Notes under the pieces: generated by a model
The model's database searches: none
What the model saw: the letters and a program-made list of their open reading frames with translations, nothing else
Told to the model about the DNA's origin: nothing
Shown: one piece after another, positions 41,477 to 50,587 of the stretch
How the letters are laid out: every line of letters starts with the position of its first letter
Position numbering within the stretch: position 1 is the stretch's first letter
Assembly: GCA_018266615.1 (NCBI GenBank)
Contig: JAFEAB010000089.1
Location: 51,290-115,289, forward strand
Direction: 5' to 3'
Length of the DNA stretch: 64,000 nt
Origin: Bacteroidota bacterium
GTDB taxonomy: Bacteria > Bacteroidota > Bacteroidia > Chitinophagales > Chitinophagaceae
Program-made: the position numbers and the translations under genes

Positions 41477-42840
41477 AATCGATTAAGGAAATATCAACCG
41501 TTTATTTTCTCGGCATTGGCGGGATAGGGATGAGTGCCCTGGCCCGTTATTTTAAAAGCCTGGGAAAAACTGTAAGTGGGTACGACAAAACAGAAACAGT
41601 CCTAACCCGCGCACTGGTAGGTGAGGGCATACAGGTGCATTATGTGGATGATGTTTCCCTGGCCGACAAAAATGCCGATCTCATTGTGTACACGCCGGCT
41701 ATTCCGAAAGACCATGCAGAGTTGAATTTCTTTTTAAAAAATTATGATAATGTTTTGAAAAGAAGCGATGTGCTTGGATTAATTACCCAAAACTCATACA
41801 ACATTTGTGTTGCGGGTACTCACGGGAAAACCACCACCAGTGCGATGGTTGCGCATATGCTGCGGGATAGCGGTAAAGGATGCAATGCATTTTTAGGAGG
41901 AATAGCCAGTAATTACCAAAGTAATTTCTGGAGTAGCTCAACGAATATCGCAGTGGTAGAAGCGGATGAGTACGACCGGAGTTTTTTGAAATTGTCGCCG
42001 GATGTAGCAGTAATAACAGCAATGGATGCGGATCACCTGGATATATATGGAACCAAAGCAGAGTTTGAAAATGGGTTTATTGCCTTTACCGGAAGAATAA
42101 AGCCCAACGGGTTGCTGGTTTATAACAAAAAACTGTCGCGAGCCATTGACTTTGATGTAGAGAATTCAATGAGTTATAGTGTTTCTGATACTTCTGCGGA
42201 TTGTATGGTGCAAAACCTGGAAATAAGAAACGGAAGCTATCATTTTGATGTTATGGTGAAAGATGAAAAAATTATTGGGTTTGAACTGAATATGGGAGGG
42301 GTTCACAATGTGGAGAATGCCCTGGCTGCCTTTGTGGCGGCAAGGCAAACGGGAGTAAAAGATGATTTGTTGAAAAGTGGGTTGGCCTCTTTTAAAGGGG
42401 TGAAGCGGAGGTTCGAATATATATACCGCGATAGGAGTAATATATATATCGATGATTATGCGCACCACCCGGAGGAGTTGAAAGCCCTTATCCACGGAGC
42501 CAAAGGTTTATTTCCGGATAAGGCACTAACCCTGGTTTTTCAACCCCATTTGTACAGCCGCACCCGGGATTTTGCAGATGGCTTTGCGGAAGCCCTGGAT
42601 ATGGCCGATGATGTGATATTGTTACCCATTTACCCGGCAAGAGAACTGCCCATTGAAGGGGTAAGTGCTGAAACTATCGCACGAAGAATGAAAAGAATAA
42701 AACCTGAGATAATTGAAAAAAATAAAATAGTAGAAACATTATCTGCCCGGAAACCGGCATTGCTGGTTACAGCCGGTGCAGGTAATATTGATACACTGGT
42801 TGAACCCATTAAAAAAATGCTGGAACAACATGATGCCTGA
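41473..42840 (+). CDS. murC: UDP-N-acetylmuramate--L-alanine ligase MurC (probable CTG start)
   Basis: MurC adds L-alanine, the first stem residue. With a start at CTG 41473 the protein is 455 residues and begins MKSIKEISTVYFLGIGGIGM, as in relatives. The first in-frame ATG (41530) lies after the essential GIGGIG loop and would remove it. The frame is closed by TAG at 41449 and contains no ATG, GTG or TTG before 41530; CTG, ATT (41482) and ATA (41491) are the only candidates. The CTG overlaps the murG stop as CTGA, analogous to the usual ATGA coupling. Other landmarks: VAGTHGKTTTSAMVAHML near residue 117 and YIDDYAHHPEELKALI near residue 333. Confidence 0.93.
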   Translation: MKSIKEISTVYFLGIGGIGMSALARYFKSLGKTVSGYDKTETVLTRALVGEGIQVHYVDDVSLADKNADLIVYTPAIPKDHAELNFFLKNYDNVLKRSDVLGLITQNSYNICVAGTHGKTTTSAMVAHMLRDSGKGCNAFLGGIASNYQSNFWSSSTNIAVVEADEYDRSFLKLSPDVAVITAMDADHLDIYGTKAEFENGFIAFTGRIKPNGLLVYNKKLSRAIDFDVENSMSYSVSDTSADCMVQNLEIRNGSYHFDVMVKDEKIIGFELNMGGVHNVENALAAFVAARQTGVKDDLLKSGLASFKGVKRRFEYIYRDRSNIYIDDYAHHPEELKALIHGAKGLFPDKALTLVFQPHLYSRTRDFADGFAEALDMADDVILLPIYPARELPIEGVSAETIARRMKRIKPEIIEKNKIVETLSARKPALLVTAGAGNIDTLVEPIKKMLEQHDA

Positions 42841-43975
42841 ATGGAAAAATAAAATTGGCGTGATTTTGATCGGCACCCTTTGGGTATCGTTGGGGGCAGG
42901 CCTGTTGGTGCTGCTGGTTGCTGCCGTGCGCATGCGCGATAAACAAAACTGCAAAGGAGTTCAAATTCAGATTTCAGGCGTAAGTAATAATTTCTTTATC
43001 GATAAAACCGATATCCGGGAAATTATTGCCGGGCATGAGAATAACAGAATAACCGGACGGCCTGTTTCCGATTTTGACCTAATTTCTCTTGAAAAGACAT
43101 TGGAAAAGGAAGTATGGGTAAAGGAAGCGCAATTGTTCTTTGATAATAATAATATCCTGAACGTGCTTGTAGAAGAACGCGAACCGGTTGCCCGGATTTT
43201 CACTACCTCGGGAGGAACATTTTACATAGATTCTTCCTCTCACCGGTTGCCATTAAGCGATAAATTCTCGGCCAATGTCCCCGTATTTACCGGGTTCCCC
43301 AGCGATGTTATGATTTTCTCAAAACCCGACAGCATACTCCTGCTCAGCATTCGTAACCTGAGTATGAAAATTGCGGCAGACAGCTTCTTAATGGCAATGA
43401 TTGACCAGGTGGATATAACCCCACAACGGTATTTTGAAATGATTCCAAAAATTGGGAATCAGGTCATCAAATTTGGAGATGCATCCGATGCAGATAAGAA
43501 ATTTGAAAAGCTGAAGTTGTTCTATAAGAAAGTAATGACAAAAGTTGGCTGGAGCCGGTATAGTGTTATAAACCTTCAGTACCGGAACCAGGTGGTGGCA
43601 AAAATCAGGGGTAAAGATGATGTGAAGGAAGACTCGCTCCGGACCCTGCAAATGATGGAAATTATTGCCGCCAATGCCGAAAAGATGGCTGAAGACTCCA
43701 TCCAGCAACAGTTAATGAAAGAAAGTAAAGAAAAGGAAACCACCGATGAAAGTATAATTCGGGAATCTGTGCCGCATGATGAAGGAACAGACCGGGACAA
43801 TATTACCGCTGAAAATGCAAAACCTCAACAGAGGGCAATTGCCCCTCTGAAACCACAGGAAAAAAAACCGGAGCCTAAGAAATTGCAAAAGCCTCCGGTA
43901 AAGACCCAATCCCCAACCCATGAAAAACTAAAAACCCAACCAAAAGCCATCATGCAAAAAACAAACGATTATTAA
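42830..43975 (+). CDS. ftsQ: Cell division protein FtsQ
   Basis: FtsQ (DivIB) recruits FtsL and FtsB to the divisome. The 381-residue protein has a short cytoplasmic N-terminus, a TM helix (about residues 8-30), a POTRA-like domain (IQISGVSNNFFIDKTDIREII) and a beta domain to about residue 270. The C-terminal 100 residues are a Lys/Pro/Gln-rich tail (KPEPKKLQKPPVKTQ), probably disordered and longer than in proteobacterial FtsQ. The start at 42830 or 42833 overlaps murC; a longer frame from 42776 has no support. Confidence 0.9.
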   Translation: MMPEWKNKIGVILIGTLWVSLGAGLLVLLVAAVRMRDKQNCKGVQIQISGVSNNFFIDKTDIREIIAGHENNRITGRPVSDFDLISLEKTLEKEVWVKEAQLFFDNNNILNVLVEEREPVARIFTTSGGTFYIDSSSHRLPLSDKFSANVPVFTGFPSDVMIFSKPDSILLLSIRNLSMKIAADSFLMAMIDQVDITPQRYFEMIPKIGNQVIKFGDASDADKKFEKLKLFYKKVMTKVGWSRYSVINLQYRNQVVAKIRGKDDVKEDSLRTLQMMEIIAANAEKMAEDSIQQQLMKESKEKETTDESIIRESVPHDEGTDRDNITAENAKPQQRAIAPLKPQEKKPEPKKLQKPPVKTQSPTHEKLKTQPKAIMQKTNDY

Positions 43976-44008
43976 CCAAACAGCATACAAACAACAAAAC
44001 ATACAATT

Positions 44009-45400
44009 ATGAACCAGGAACAACCCATTATTGTAGGATTAGATATCGGTACCACAAAGATTGCCGCTATTGCCGGGCGTAAAAATGAATTTAACAAGCT
44101 GGAAATCCTGGGCTTTGGCAGGGCTAACAGCAACGGCGTACAGCATGGTATGGTGCTGAATATTGATCAAACCATTAAGGCCATTCAAACGGCCCTTGAA
44201 GCCTGTTATGAGTCGAACCCCGACCTGAAGATCAGTGAAGTTTATGTTGGGGTGGCCGGCCATCATATTAAAAGCCTCCAAACAAGAGGGGATATAGTCC
44301 GGCAAAATGTGGAAGAAGAAATTAAACAGGATGAAATCGATCGCCTGGTTGCTGATCAATACCGGACTTACATTCCTGCAGGCGATCAGATTATAGATGT
44401 AATTCCACAGGAATTCACGGTTGATAATTTTCAGAATATACCCAACCCCATAGGTTATAGCGGAGTAAAAGTGGGCGCCAATTTCCACATCATCACCGGC
44501 GATAAAAATGCAATCCGGAACATCAACCGCAGTGTTGAAAAGGCCGGCCTGGTTACTAAAGACCTGGTGTTGCAACCTTTGGCATCCGCAGCCGCCGTTA
44601 TGTGCGATCAGGACCTGGAGGCAGGTGTTGCCATAGTTGATATTGGGGGCGGCACTACCGACCTTGCCGTTTTTTATGAAGGTATCCTAAAACACACGGC
44701 TGTTATTCCTTTTGGGGGAGAAAATATCACCAATGATATAAAAACCGGGCTGGGAGTTTTGAAGACCCAGGCCGAAGAAATGAAGAAACAATTTGGAAGC
44801 GCTCTTTCCGAGGAAGCTAAAGCCAATACATTTATTACAATCCCCGGTTTACGGGGAATGGCTGCAAAGGAAATATCTGTAAAAAACCTGGCCGGAATTA
44901 TCCAGGCCAGAATGAACGAAATCCTCGATTTTGTTTCCTATCATCTCAAACAGGTGGGGCTTGATAGTAAGATGCTGAATGGAGGAATCATCCTTACGGG
45001 TGGCGGATCGCAATTGCGGCACCTCATACAGCTTACCGAATATGTAACCGGCATGAATGCCCGCATTGGTTACCCCAACGAACATCTGGCCAGTGAGTTT
45101 AAAAAGGAACTGGCGCAGCCTATGTATAGTACCTGTATTGGTCTCATCCTGAAAGGGTGTAACGATTATGAAAACCGGAACCGGAATTTGGCCGATAATT
45201 TTATTAAAGTAACCGCAGAGCCGGAACCGGAAACGGCAAAACCGGTGGAAGAATCGAATACAGCTCCGGAAGGTCAGGATGAAGAAGCGATGAAACCACA
45301 GAAAGTAAAGAGCAGAGCCAAACTGAAAGGTTTCATGGACTCGATCAAGAATAACCTGATTGAAATGTTCAGGGAAGAAGAAGATGATGCAAAATTGTAA
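44009..45400 (+). CDS. ftsA: Cell division protein FtsA
   Basis: FtsA is the actin-like protein that tethers FtsZ filaments to the membrane. The 463-residue protein has the ATPase phosphate loops IVGLDIGTTKIAAIAG near residue 7 and VAIVDIGGGTTDLAVF near residue 208, the 1C subdomain between them, and ILTGGGSQLRHL near residue 330. A linker with Glu/Pro-rich sequence leads to a C-terminal amphipathic helix (MDSIKNNLIEMFRE) that would be the membrane-targeting sequence. Confidence 0.96.
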   Translation: MNQEQPIIVGLDIGTTKIAAIAGRKNEFNKLEILGFGRANSNGVQHGMVLNIDQTIKAIQTALEACYESNPDLKISEVYVGVAGHHIKSLQTRGDIVRQNVEEEIKQDEIDRLVADQYRTYIPAGDQIIDVIPQEFTVDNFQNIPNPIGYSGVKVGANFHIITGDKNAIRNINRSVEKAGLVTKDLVLQPLASAAAVMCDQDLEAGVAIVDIGGGTTDLAVFYEGILKHTAVIPFGGENITNDIKTGLGVLKTQAEEMKKQFGSALSEEAKANTFITIPGLRGMAAKEISVKNLAGIIQARMNEILDFVSYHLKQVGLDSKMLNGGIILTGGGSQLRHLIQLTEYVTGMNARIGYPNEHLASEFKKELAQPMYSTCIGLILKGCNDYENRNRNLADNFIKVTAEPEPETAKPVEESNTAPEGQDEEAMKPQKVKSRAKLKGFMDSIKNNLIEMFREEEDDAKL

Positions 45401-45445
45401 TTATTAAACACAGGATAACACTTACTAACCCACAAACCCATTTTT

Positions 45446-47347
45446 ATGATTCAATTTGATTTGCCAAAAGAACAATCTTCCATCATTAAGGTGATTGGGA
45501 TTGGCGGAGGCGGCAGCAATGCGGTGAACCATATGCACGCTCAAAACATCGACGGGGTAAATTTTGTGATCTGCAATACCGATGCACAAGCCCTTGCCTT
45601 AAGTAGCGTTCCAAATAAAATTCAACTTGGGCCCCATCTTACCCAGGGCCTGGGAGCAGGCGCCAATCCTTCTATAGGAAGGCAGGCTACCGAAGAAAGC
45701 CTGGAGGAAATAAAACGCATTCTCGAAGTAAATACCAAAATGGCATTTATTACGGCTGGTATGGGTGGCGGTACCGGTACCGGTGGGGCGCCCATCATTG
45801 CCAAAATTTGTAAAGACCTCGATATCCTGACAGTGGGTATTGTTACCACCCCCTTTGCTTACGAAGGGAAGAAAAGACTGGCCCAGGCAGAAGATGGAAT
45901 CATGTTACTTAAAAACCATGTGGACACCCTGTTGGTGATTAGTAATGATAAACTCCGCCACCAGTTTGGAAACCTTAAAATGAAAGAGGCTTTTGGTATG
46001 GCGGATAACGTATTGGCAACCGCTGCAAAATGTATTACCGATGTTATCAATAGCACCGGGCAAATTAATGTTGACTTTGCCGATGTATGCACTGTGATGC
46101 GGAATGGCGGAGTCGCAATTTTAGGAAGCGCATCTGCCGAAGGAGAAGACAGGGCACAGGTGGCTGTTGAAAAAGCGCTAACCTCGCCGTTGTTAAATGA
46201 TAATGATATCCAGGGTGCAAAATGGATCCTTATCAACATCAACTCGGCCGAAGGTGAACATGAATTTACAATGGATGAAGTAGAAGTGATCCAGAATTTT
46301 ATCCTTAGCCAGGCAGGAGAAAATACCGATGTGATCCTTGGATTGGGATATGATAATACCCTGGGCGAACGCATTGGCATTACCCTCATTGCAACCGGTT
46401 TTGAACATAAAGACCCCTTTGCAAAAGAACCCGCAACTTCTTCGGCTCAGGATGAAAGTGAGAAGAAAATTGTGATGGAACTGGAAATGCCGGTTGCAGA
46501 AAAAACGGGTAAGAAAGTAATGATTACACCCGCAGAACCGGTGGCTGAGCAAACGCCAGAAATTTTAAAAGTTGAAAATAAACCCGGAGAACTTCCGGTA
46601 TTGGATTCACTCATGCCTACTTTGAAGGTAGAAGAAGTAGAATTACCAGGTAAAAATACTGTGGAAAAAATCGAGGAAAAACCGGTGTTTTTTGAGATAT
46701 CTTCGATTGCAGACCAGGCACCGGTTATAGATTTCGATTTGGGATTAGAACCTCCAACACCTGAAAAAGAAATTACCAAAACTGTAACGCAGGAATTTAA
46801 AAGTGAGGCTATCCCGGTTTCAGAAAATAAAGATGCTAGCAATAGTACACCCCTTTCGTCGGGGGGGTACCTGGCAAAACCTTCAAAGATTTATGCAGAG
46901 GAGGAATTGCCGGTTTCAAAATCCAATTCAACAGAGGAACCACTGCCTTTGCATACACCGGAGCAGGAAGACGAACCTGCATTTGGAATGCAACTGGTAG
47001 TTAAAGATTCCCAGAAGGCGGCGGAGGATAAGCCCAGTGACTTAACTCAGCCTATCATGATGTCGACTGTTGAGGACCCTGCGCCGCAGGACGAAACAGA
47101 AGAACTCAGGCGCCGGGCTATGGAACGAATTGCTAAGTTGAGAAATTTGTCTTTCAACCTGAATGCAGCCGATCCTAACAACGAGTTTGAGACGGTACCA
47201 GCTTACCTTCGCCGCAATATGGAAATGCACAACCCTATTGCCGACGTAGAGAGCTTTTATAGTAACTATACAGTAAAATCAGACGAAAATAACCAGGCTG
47301 AGATAGGTACCATTAATACTTTTTTAGACGGGAAAAAGCCCGATTGA
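45446..47347 (+). CDS. ftsZ: Cell division protein FtsZ with a long C-terminal linker
   Basis: FtsZ is the tubulin-like GTPase that forms the Z ring. The globular part (about residues 1-320) has GIGGGGSNAVNHM near residue 19, the tubulin signature GGGTGTGGAP near residue 108 and the T7 loop VDFADVCTVM near residue 210. About 260 residues of acidic, Pro/Glu/Lys-rich linker follow. The conserved FtsA-binding peptide appears as VPAYLRRN near residue 584 and is followed by another 43 residues rather than ending the protein. Total length is 633 residues, much longer than the 380-400 of most FtsZ. Confidence 0.97.
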   Translation: MIQFDLPKEQSSIIKVIGIGGGGSNAVNHMHAQNIDGVNFVICNTDAQALALSSVPNKIQLGPHLTQGLGAGANPSIGRQATEESLEEIKRILEVNTKMAFITAGMGGGTGTGGAPIIAKICKDLDILTVGIVTTPFAYEGKKRLAQAEDGIMLLKNHVDTLLVISNDKLRHQFGNLKMKEAFGMADNVLATAAKCITDVINSTGQINVDFADVCTVMRNGGVAILGSASAEGEDRAQVAVEKALTSPLLNDNDIQGAKWILININSAEGEHEFTMDEVEVIQNFILSQAGENTDVILGLGYDNTLGERIGITLIATGFEHKDPFAKEPATSSAQDESEKKIVMELEMPVAEKTGKKVMITPAEPVAEQTPEILKVENKPGELPVLDSLMPTLKVEEVELPGKNTVEKIEEKPVFFEISSIADQAPVIDFDLGLEPPTPEKEITKTVTQEFKSEAIPVSENKDASNSTPLSSGGYLAKPSKIYAEEELPVSKSNSTEEPLPLHTPEQEDEPAFGMQLVVKDSQKAAEDKPSDLTQPIMMSTVEDPAPQDETEELRRRAMERIAKLRNLSFNLNAADPNNEFETVPAYLRRNMEMHNPIADVESFYSNYTVKSDENNQAEIGTINTFLDGKKPD

Positions 47348-47353
47348 TTTTTT

Positions 47354-47374
47354 ACGCTGCCTGGCAGCGTTTTT
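47354..47374 (+). terminator. First terminator after ftsZ
   Basis: ACGCTGC (47354-47360) pairs with GCAGCGT (47364-47370) around a 3-nt loop and is followed by TTTT. It lies 6 bp after the ftsZ stop and closes the dcw cluster. Confidence 0.85.
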
Positions 47375-47401
47375 CTTTGTTTGTAATATGTATGTTTGTT
47401 G

Positions 47402-47431
47402 AAATCCCCTTCTTCCTGGAGGGGATTTTTT
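47402..47431 (+). terminator. Second terminator after ftsZ
   Basis: AAATCCCCT (47402-47410) pairs with AGGGGATTT (47420-47428) around a 9-nt loop, followed by T residues. It backs up the first terminator, insulating kup from the dcw transcript. Confidence 0.85.
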
Positions 47432-47444
47432 TAGTATTTCCCTT

Positions 47445-47452
47445 TACATTTG
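47445..47452 (+). promoter_or_regulatory. -7 promoter element of kup
   Basis: TACATTTG, an exact TAnnTTTG match, lies 34 bp before the GTG start of kup and after both ftsZ terminators. No good -33 element is present at the usual distance. Confidence 0.45.
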
Positions 47453-47486
47453 TTGTTTCGGAAATTCTGTTGAGAAAAATTATAGT

Positions 47487-49478
47487 GTGTCAAAAAACTT
47501 AAACAAAGTAAGTGCCGCCGGCCTGCTTGTTGCTCTTGGGATCATTTATGGAGATATCGGGACTTCTCCCTTGTATGTTTTCAATTCCGTAATCAAAGAC
47601 CGTATCATTACCGATGAACTGATCCTGGGGACCCTTTCCCTGGTTATCTGGACGCTCACCCTGCTAACTACCATTAAATATGTGGTGATGGTGTTGCGTG
47701 CCGATAATAAAGGAGAAGGAGGTGTATTTTCACTTTTTGCCCTGGTAAGGCGAAGAAGAAAATGGCTGGTATTCCCCGCCATGATTGGCGGTGCAGCCAT
47801 GCTGGCAGATGGTATGATAACGCCTCCTATTACCATCACTTCCGCAGTGGAAGGGTTGAAGGCCCTGCCCAGTTTTAATACCCTGGATAAGAACACCATC
47901 ATGTTTATTGTTCTGGGCATCCTCGTCGTGTTTTTCTTTTTCCAACAGTTCGGAACCATGTCGATTGGGAAATTCTTTGGTCCCGTTATGACGGTTTGGT
48001 TTTTAATGCTGGCCATCTTAGGGGTTGTTCATATTTCTGATGATTTAACCATTTTTCGGGCAATTAACCCGTACTATGCCATCCATTTCCTGTTCACTTA
48101 TCCGGAAGGATTCTGGTTATTGGGTGCTGTGTTCCTTTGTACCACGGGAGCGGAGGCGCTATACAGCGACCTGGGGCATTGTGGCAGAGGGAATATCCGG
48201 ATTTCCTGGGGGATGGTAAAAACATGCCTGCTGCTGAACTACCTCGGCCAGGGTGCAAGCCTGCTTAAACACCACAACGGGCAATTATTGGATGAGGCCT
48301 TTCGAAATGCCAATGCGATCAATGCTTTTTACGAACTTTTGCCGCAATGGTTTATTGTACCCGGAGTAATTATTGCCACTTCCGCAGCTATTATTGCCAG
48401 CCAGGCCATGGTGTCGGGCTCATTCACGTTAATTAATGAGGCCATCCGCCTTAACCTTTGGCCCAAGTTCAGGGTGAATTATCCTACCGAAGCAAAAGGT
48501 CAAATTTATATCCCCGCCATTAACCTTATTCTCTTTGCTGGCTGTACTTCCATTGTTTTGTACTTCCAACAGTCCGATAAAATGGAAGCTGCATACGGCC
48601 TGGCCATCATTACCACCATGCTGGCCACTACAATCCTCTTTGCCAATTTCCTGGTGCTTCACCGGGTAGGTTCATTTTTTATATACCTGTTTCTCGGTGT
48701 TTATCTTCTTATTGAAGGCGCCTTTTTGATAGCCCTCTTCGATAAGTTTGTGCATGGAGGTTATATTACCGTAATGATTGGAACGTTGATGTTTTTAATC
48801 ATGTACGTGTGGAACCGGGCACGGAAAATTAAGAACCGGTATGTTGAGTTCGTTCGGGTGGAAGAATACATTCCCAAACTGGAAGAGTTAAGTAACGATA
48901 ATACGGTTCCAAAATTCGCCACCCATCTCGTTTATCTCACCAGTGCCAATAACCCCAAAGAAATTGAGCATAAGATAATGCACAGTATCTTAAGCGGAAA
49001 GCCCAAGCGGGCCGATATCTACTGGTTTGTACACGTAGATACCCTCGATGACCCTTATACCTGTGAGTATAGCGTGAAACATATCATTCCAAATGATATC
49101 ATCAGAGTAGAATTCAGGCTTGGGTTCAGAATGGCCCCCAAAGTAAACCTCATGTTTAGAAAGGTTGTGGAAGGACTGGTGGCTAATAAGGAGGTAAATA
49201 TTATGAGCCGGTATGAAAGCCAGTTGAGGAATAATATGGTTGGCGATTTCCAGTTTGTGGTAATAGAGAAATTCTTCAGCCAGGATAATGAACTTCCTTT
49301 CCTCGAATACATGATTATGAAGATGTACTTCATGATTAAAGAAATTAGCGTAAGCGAGGAACGAAGTTTTGGATTGGAGCAAAGCAATGTTATTGTGGAG
49401 AAATTTCCCCTTATTGTGGCCCCGGTAAGCAAATTAAAGCTTAAACGGGTATGGTTAAACGAAGATGAAGGAATATGA
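47487..49478 (+). CDS. kup: KUP/HAK/KT-family potassium uptake permease
   Basis: A low-affinity, proton-coupled potassium importer. The 663-residue protein starts at GTG (MSKNLNKVSAAGLLVALGII) and has twelve membrane segments followed by a cytoplasmic C-terminal domain from about residue 450. Family motifs are LGIIYGDIGTSPLYVFNSVI near residue 17, GGVFSLFALVRRR near residue 77, and AMLADGMITPPITITSAVEG near residue 104. Tandem terminators upstream and a TACATTTG -7 element show that it is transcribed separately from ftsZ. The stop overlaps the following rhodanese gene. Confidence 0.96.
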   Translation: MSKNLNKVSAAGLLVALGIIYGDIGTSPLYVFNSVIKDRIITDELILGTLSLVIWTLTLLTTIKYVVMVLRADNKGEGGVFSLFALVRRRRKWLVFPAMIGGAAMLADGMITPPITITSAVEGLKALPSFNTLDKNTIMFIVLGILVVFFFFQQFGTMSIGKFFGPVMTVWFLMLAILGVVHISDDLTIFRAINPYYAIHFLFTYPEGFWLLGAVFLCTTGAEALYSDLGHCGRGNIRISWGMVKTCLLLNYLGQGASLLKHHNGQLLDEAFRNANAINAFYELLPQWFIVPGVIIATSAAIIASQAMVSGSFTLINEAIRLNLWPKFRVNYPTEAKGQIYIPAINLILFAGCTSIVLYFQQSDKMEAAYGLAIITTMLATTILFANFLVLHRVGSFFIYLFLGVYLLIEGAFLIALFDKFVHGGYITVMIGTLMFLIMYVWNRARKIKNRYVEFVRVEEYIPKLEELSNDNTVPKFATHLVYLTSANNPKEIEHKIMHSILSGKPKRADIYWFVHVDTLDDPYTCEYSVKHIIPNDIIRVEFRLGFRMAPKVNLMFRKVVEGLVANKEVNIMSRYESQLRNNMVGDFQFVVIEKFFSQDNELPFLEYMIMKMYFMIKEISVSEERSFGLEQSNVIVEKFPLIVAPVSKLKLKRVWLNEDEGI

Positions 49479-49777
49479 ATTCAATTTCCGCCTCCGAATT
49501 GAAAAGCTGGATGAATTCCGGCGAAATATTTCAACTGGTGGATGTACGCGAACCGTCGGAACATGACGAGTTTAATATTGGCGGAATTTTAATGCCTCTT
49601 TCGGAGGTGATAGCCCGGATAGATGAAATTGATTCATCAAAACCTGTTGTTTTTTATTGCCGGAAAGGGATTCGAAGCGCCATTGCCATTCAACGGATTT
49701 TGCAAAAAAGAGATTTTTCAAATTTGTATAACCTGAGCGGCGGTTTGGTTTCCTGGGAAAACCCGGGCACACTGTAA
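49475..49777 (+). CDS. Single-domain rhodanese
   Basis: A 100-residue single rhodanese domain, related to GlpE and MoeB-associated rhodaneses. It has LVDVREPSEHDEFNIGG near residue 22 and an active-site loop FYCRKGIRSAIA with the catalytic Cys near residue 67, so it should transfer sulfane sulfur. It overlaps kup by 4 bp (ATGA) and is therefore translated from the kup transcript. No sulfur-pathway partner is adjacent. Confidence 0.9.
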   Translation: MNSISASELKSWMNSGEIFQLVDVREPSEHDEFNIGGILMPLSEVIARIDEIDSSKPVVFYCRKGIRSAIAIQRILQKRDFSNLYNLSGGLVSWENPGTL

Positions 49778-49842
49778 CCCTGTATAATCCTTCAGTCCTG
49801 AATCATACGATTGTTTATATCCTTGTTATTTACGCCCTGCTG

Positions 49843-50586
49843 ATGCTGGTTATCTACCTGGTGCAGGAGCAATTTATTTTCAGGCCTGAGAAACTCAACC
49901 GGAATTTTGTATATAAATATGATATCCCCTTTAAAGAATTATTCTTTGATGTAGAACCCGGAGTCCGCATTAATGGCCTGCACTTTTTGGTGGATAAGCC
50001 CAATGGACTGCTGCTTTACTTCCATGGGAATACCCGTAGCATTAAAGGCTGGGCCAAATATGCCCGGGATTTTGTAAAATTTAATTATGACGTGGTATTG
50101 GTCGATTACCGCGGTTTTGGAAAAAGTACCGGCAAACGAAGCGAGGAAGATATGCTGGCGGATATGCAATTTGTTTACCGGAAATTGGCTGAAAAATATG
50201 GAGAGCATTACCTGATTGTTTATGGAAGAAGCCTCGGAAGCGGCTTTGCTACCAAGGTAGCAAGCGATAACAATCCCCGTTACCTGATTCTCGATTCTCC
50301 CTACTTTAATTTTCAAAAAGTAATTCAGCGGTTCCTGCCAATACTTCCTGTTCGATTTATTCTACGGTACCATCTTCGTACCGATTTATGGATTCCAAAG
50401 GTGAAATGCCACACCTATATTCTTCATGGCACAAAAGACCGGTTAATTCCCATCCGGAACAGTGAAAGATTGCAAATGCTAAACCCACGAAAAATAACTC
50501 TTATCCGGATAGAGGGCGGTGGACACAATAACCTTCCTTCTTTTGCCGCCTATCATAATTTTATCAGAGACATATTAAAAATATAA
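49843..50586 (+). CDS. Membrane-anchored alpha/beta hydrolase, paralogue 1
   Basis: A 247-residue alpha/beta hydrolase of the BEM46/YfhR type. The nucleophile is the Ser of YGRSLGSGFA near residue 127, the acid is in HGTKDRLIP near residue 197, and the His is in GGGHNNLPSF near residue 229. The N-terminus is a membrane helix (LMLVIYLVQEQFIF). The frame is open well upstream of the ATG with a longer hydrophobic stretch, but no canonical start is present there. The next gene, 1 bp downstream, is a paralogue. The substrate is unknown. Confidence 0.87.
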   Translation: MLVIYLVQEQFIFRPEKLNRNFVYKYDIPFKELFFDVEPGVRINGLHFLVDKPNGLLLYFHGNTRSIKGWAKYARDFVKFNYDVVLVDYRGFGKSTGKRSEEDMLADMQFVYRKLAEKYGEHYLIVYGRSLGSGFATKVASDNNPRYLILDSPYFNFQKVIQRFLPILPVRFILRYHLRTDLWIPKVKCHTYILHGTKDRLIPIRNSERLQMLNPRKITLIRIEGGGHNNLPSFAAYHNFIRDILKI

Positions 50587-50587
50587 C

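Noticed and set aside
41530..42840. murC starting at ATG 41530
   Set aside because: It would delete the first nucleotide-binding glycine loop, which is essential and perfectly conserved just upstream in the same frame.
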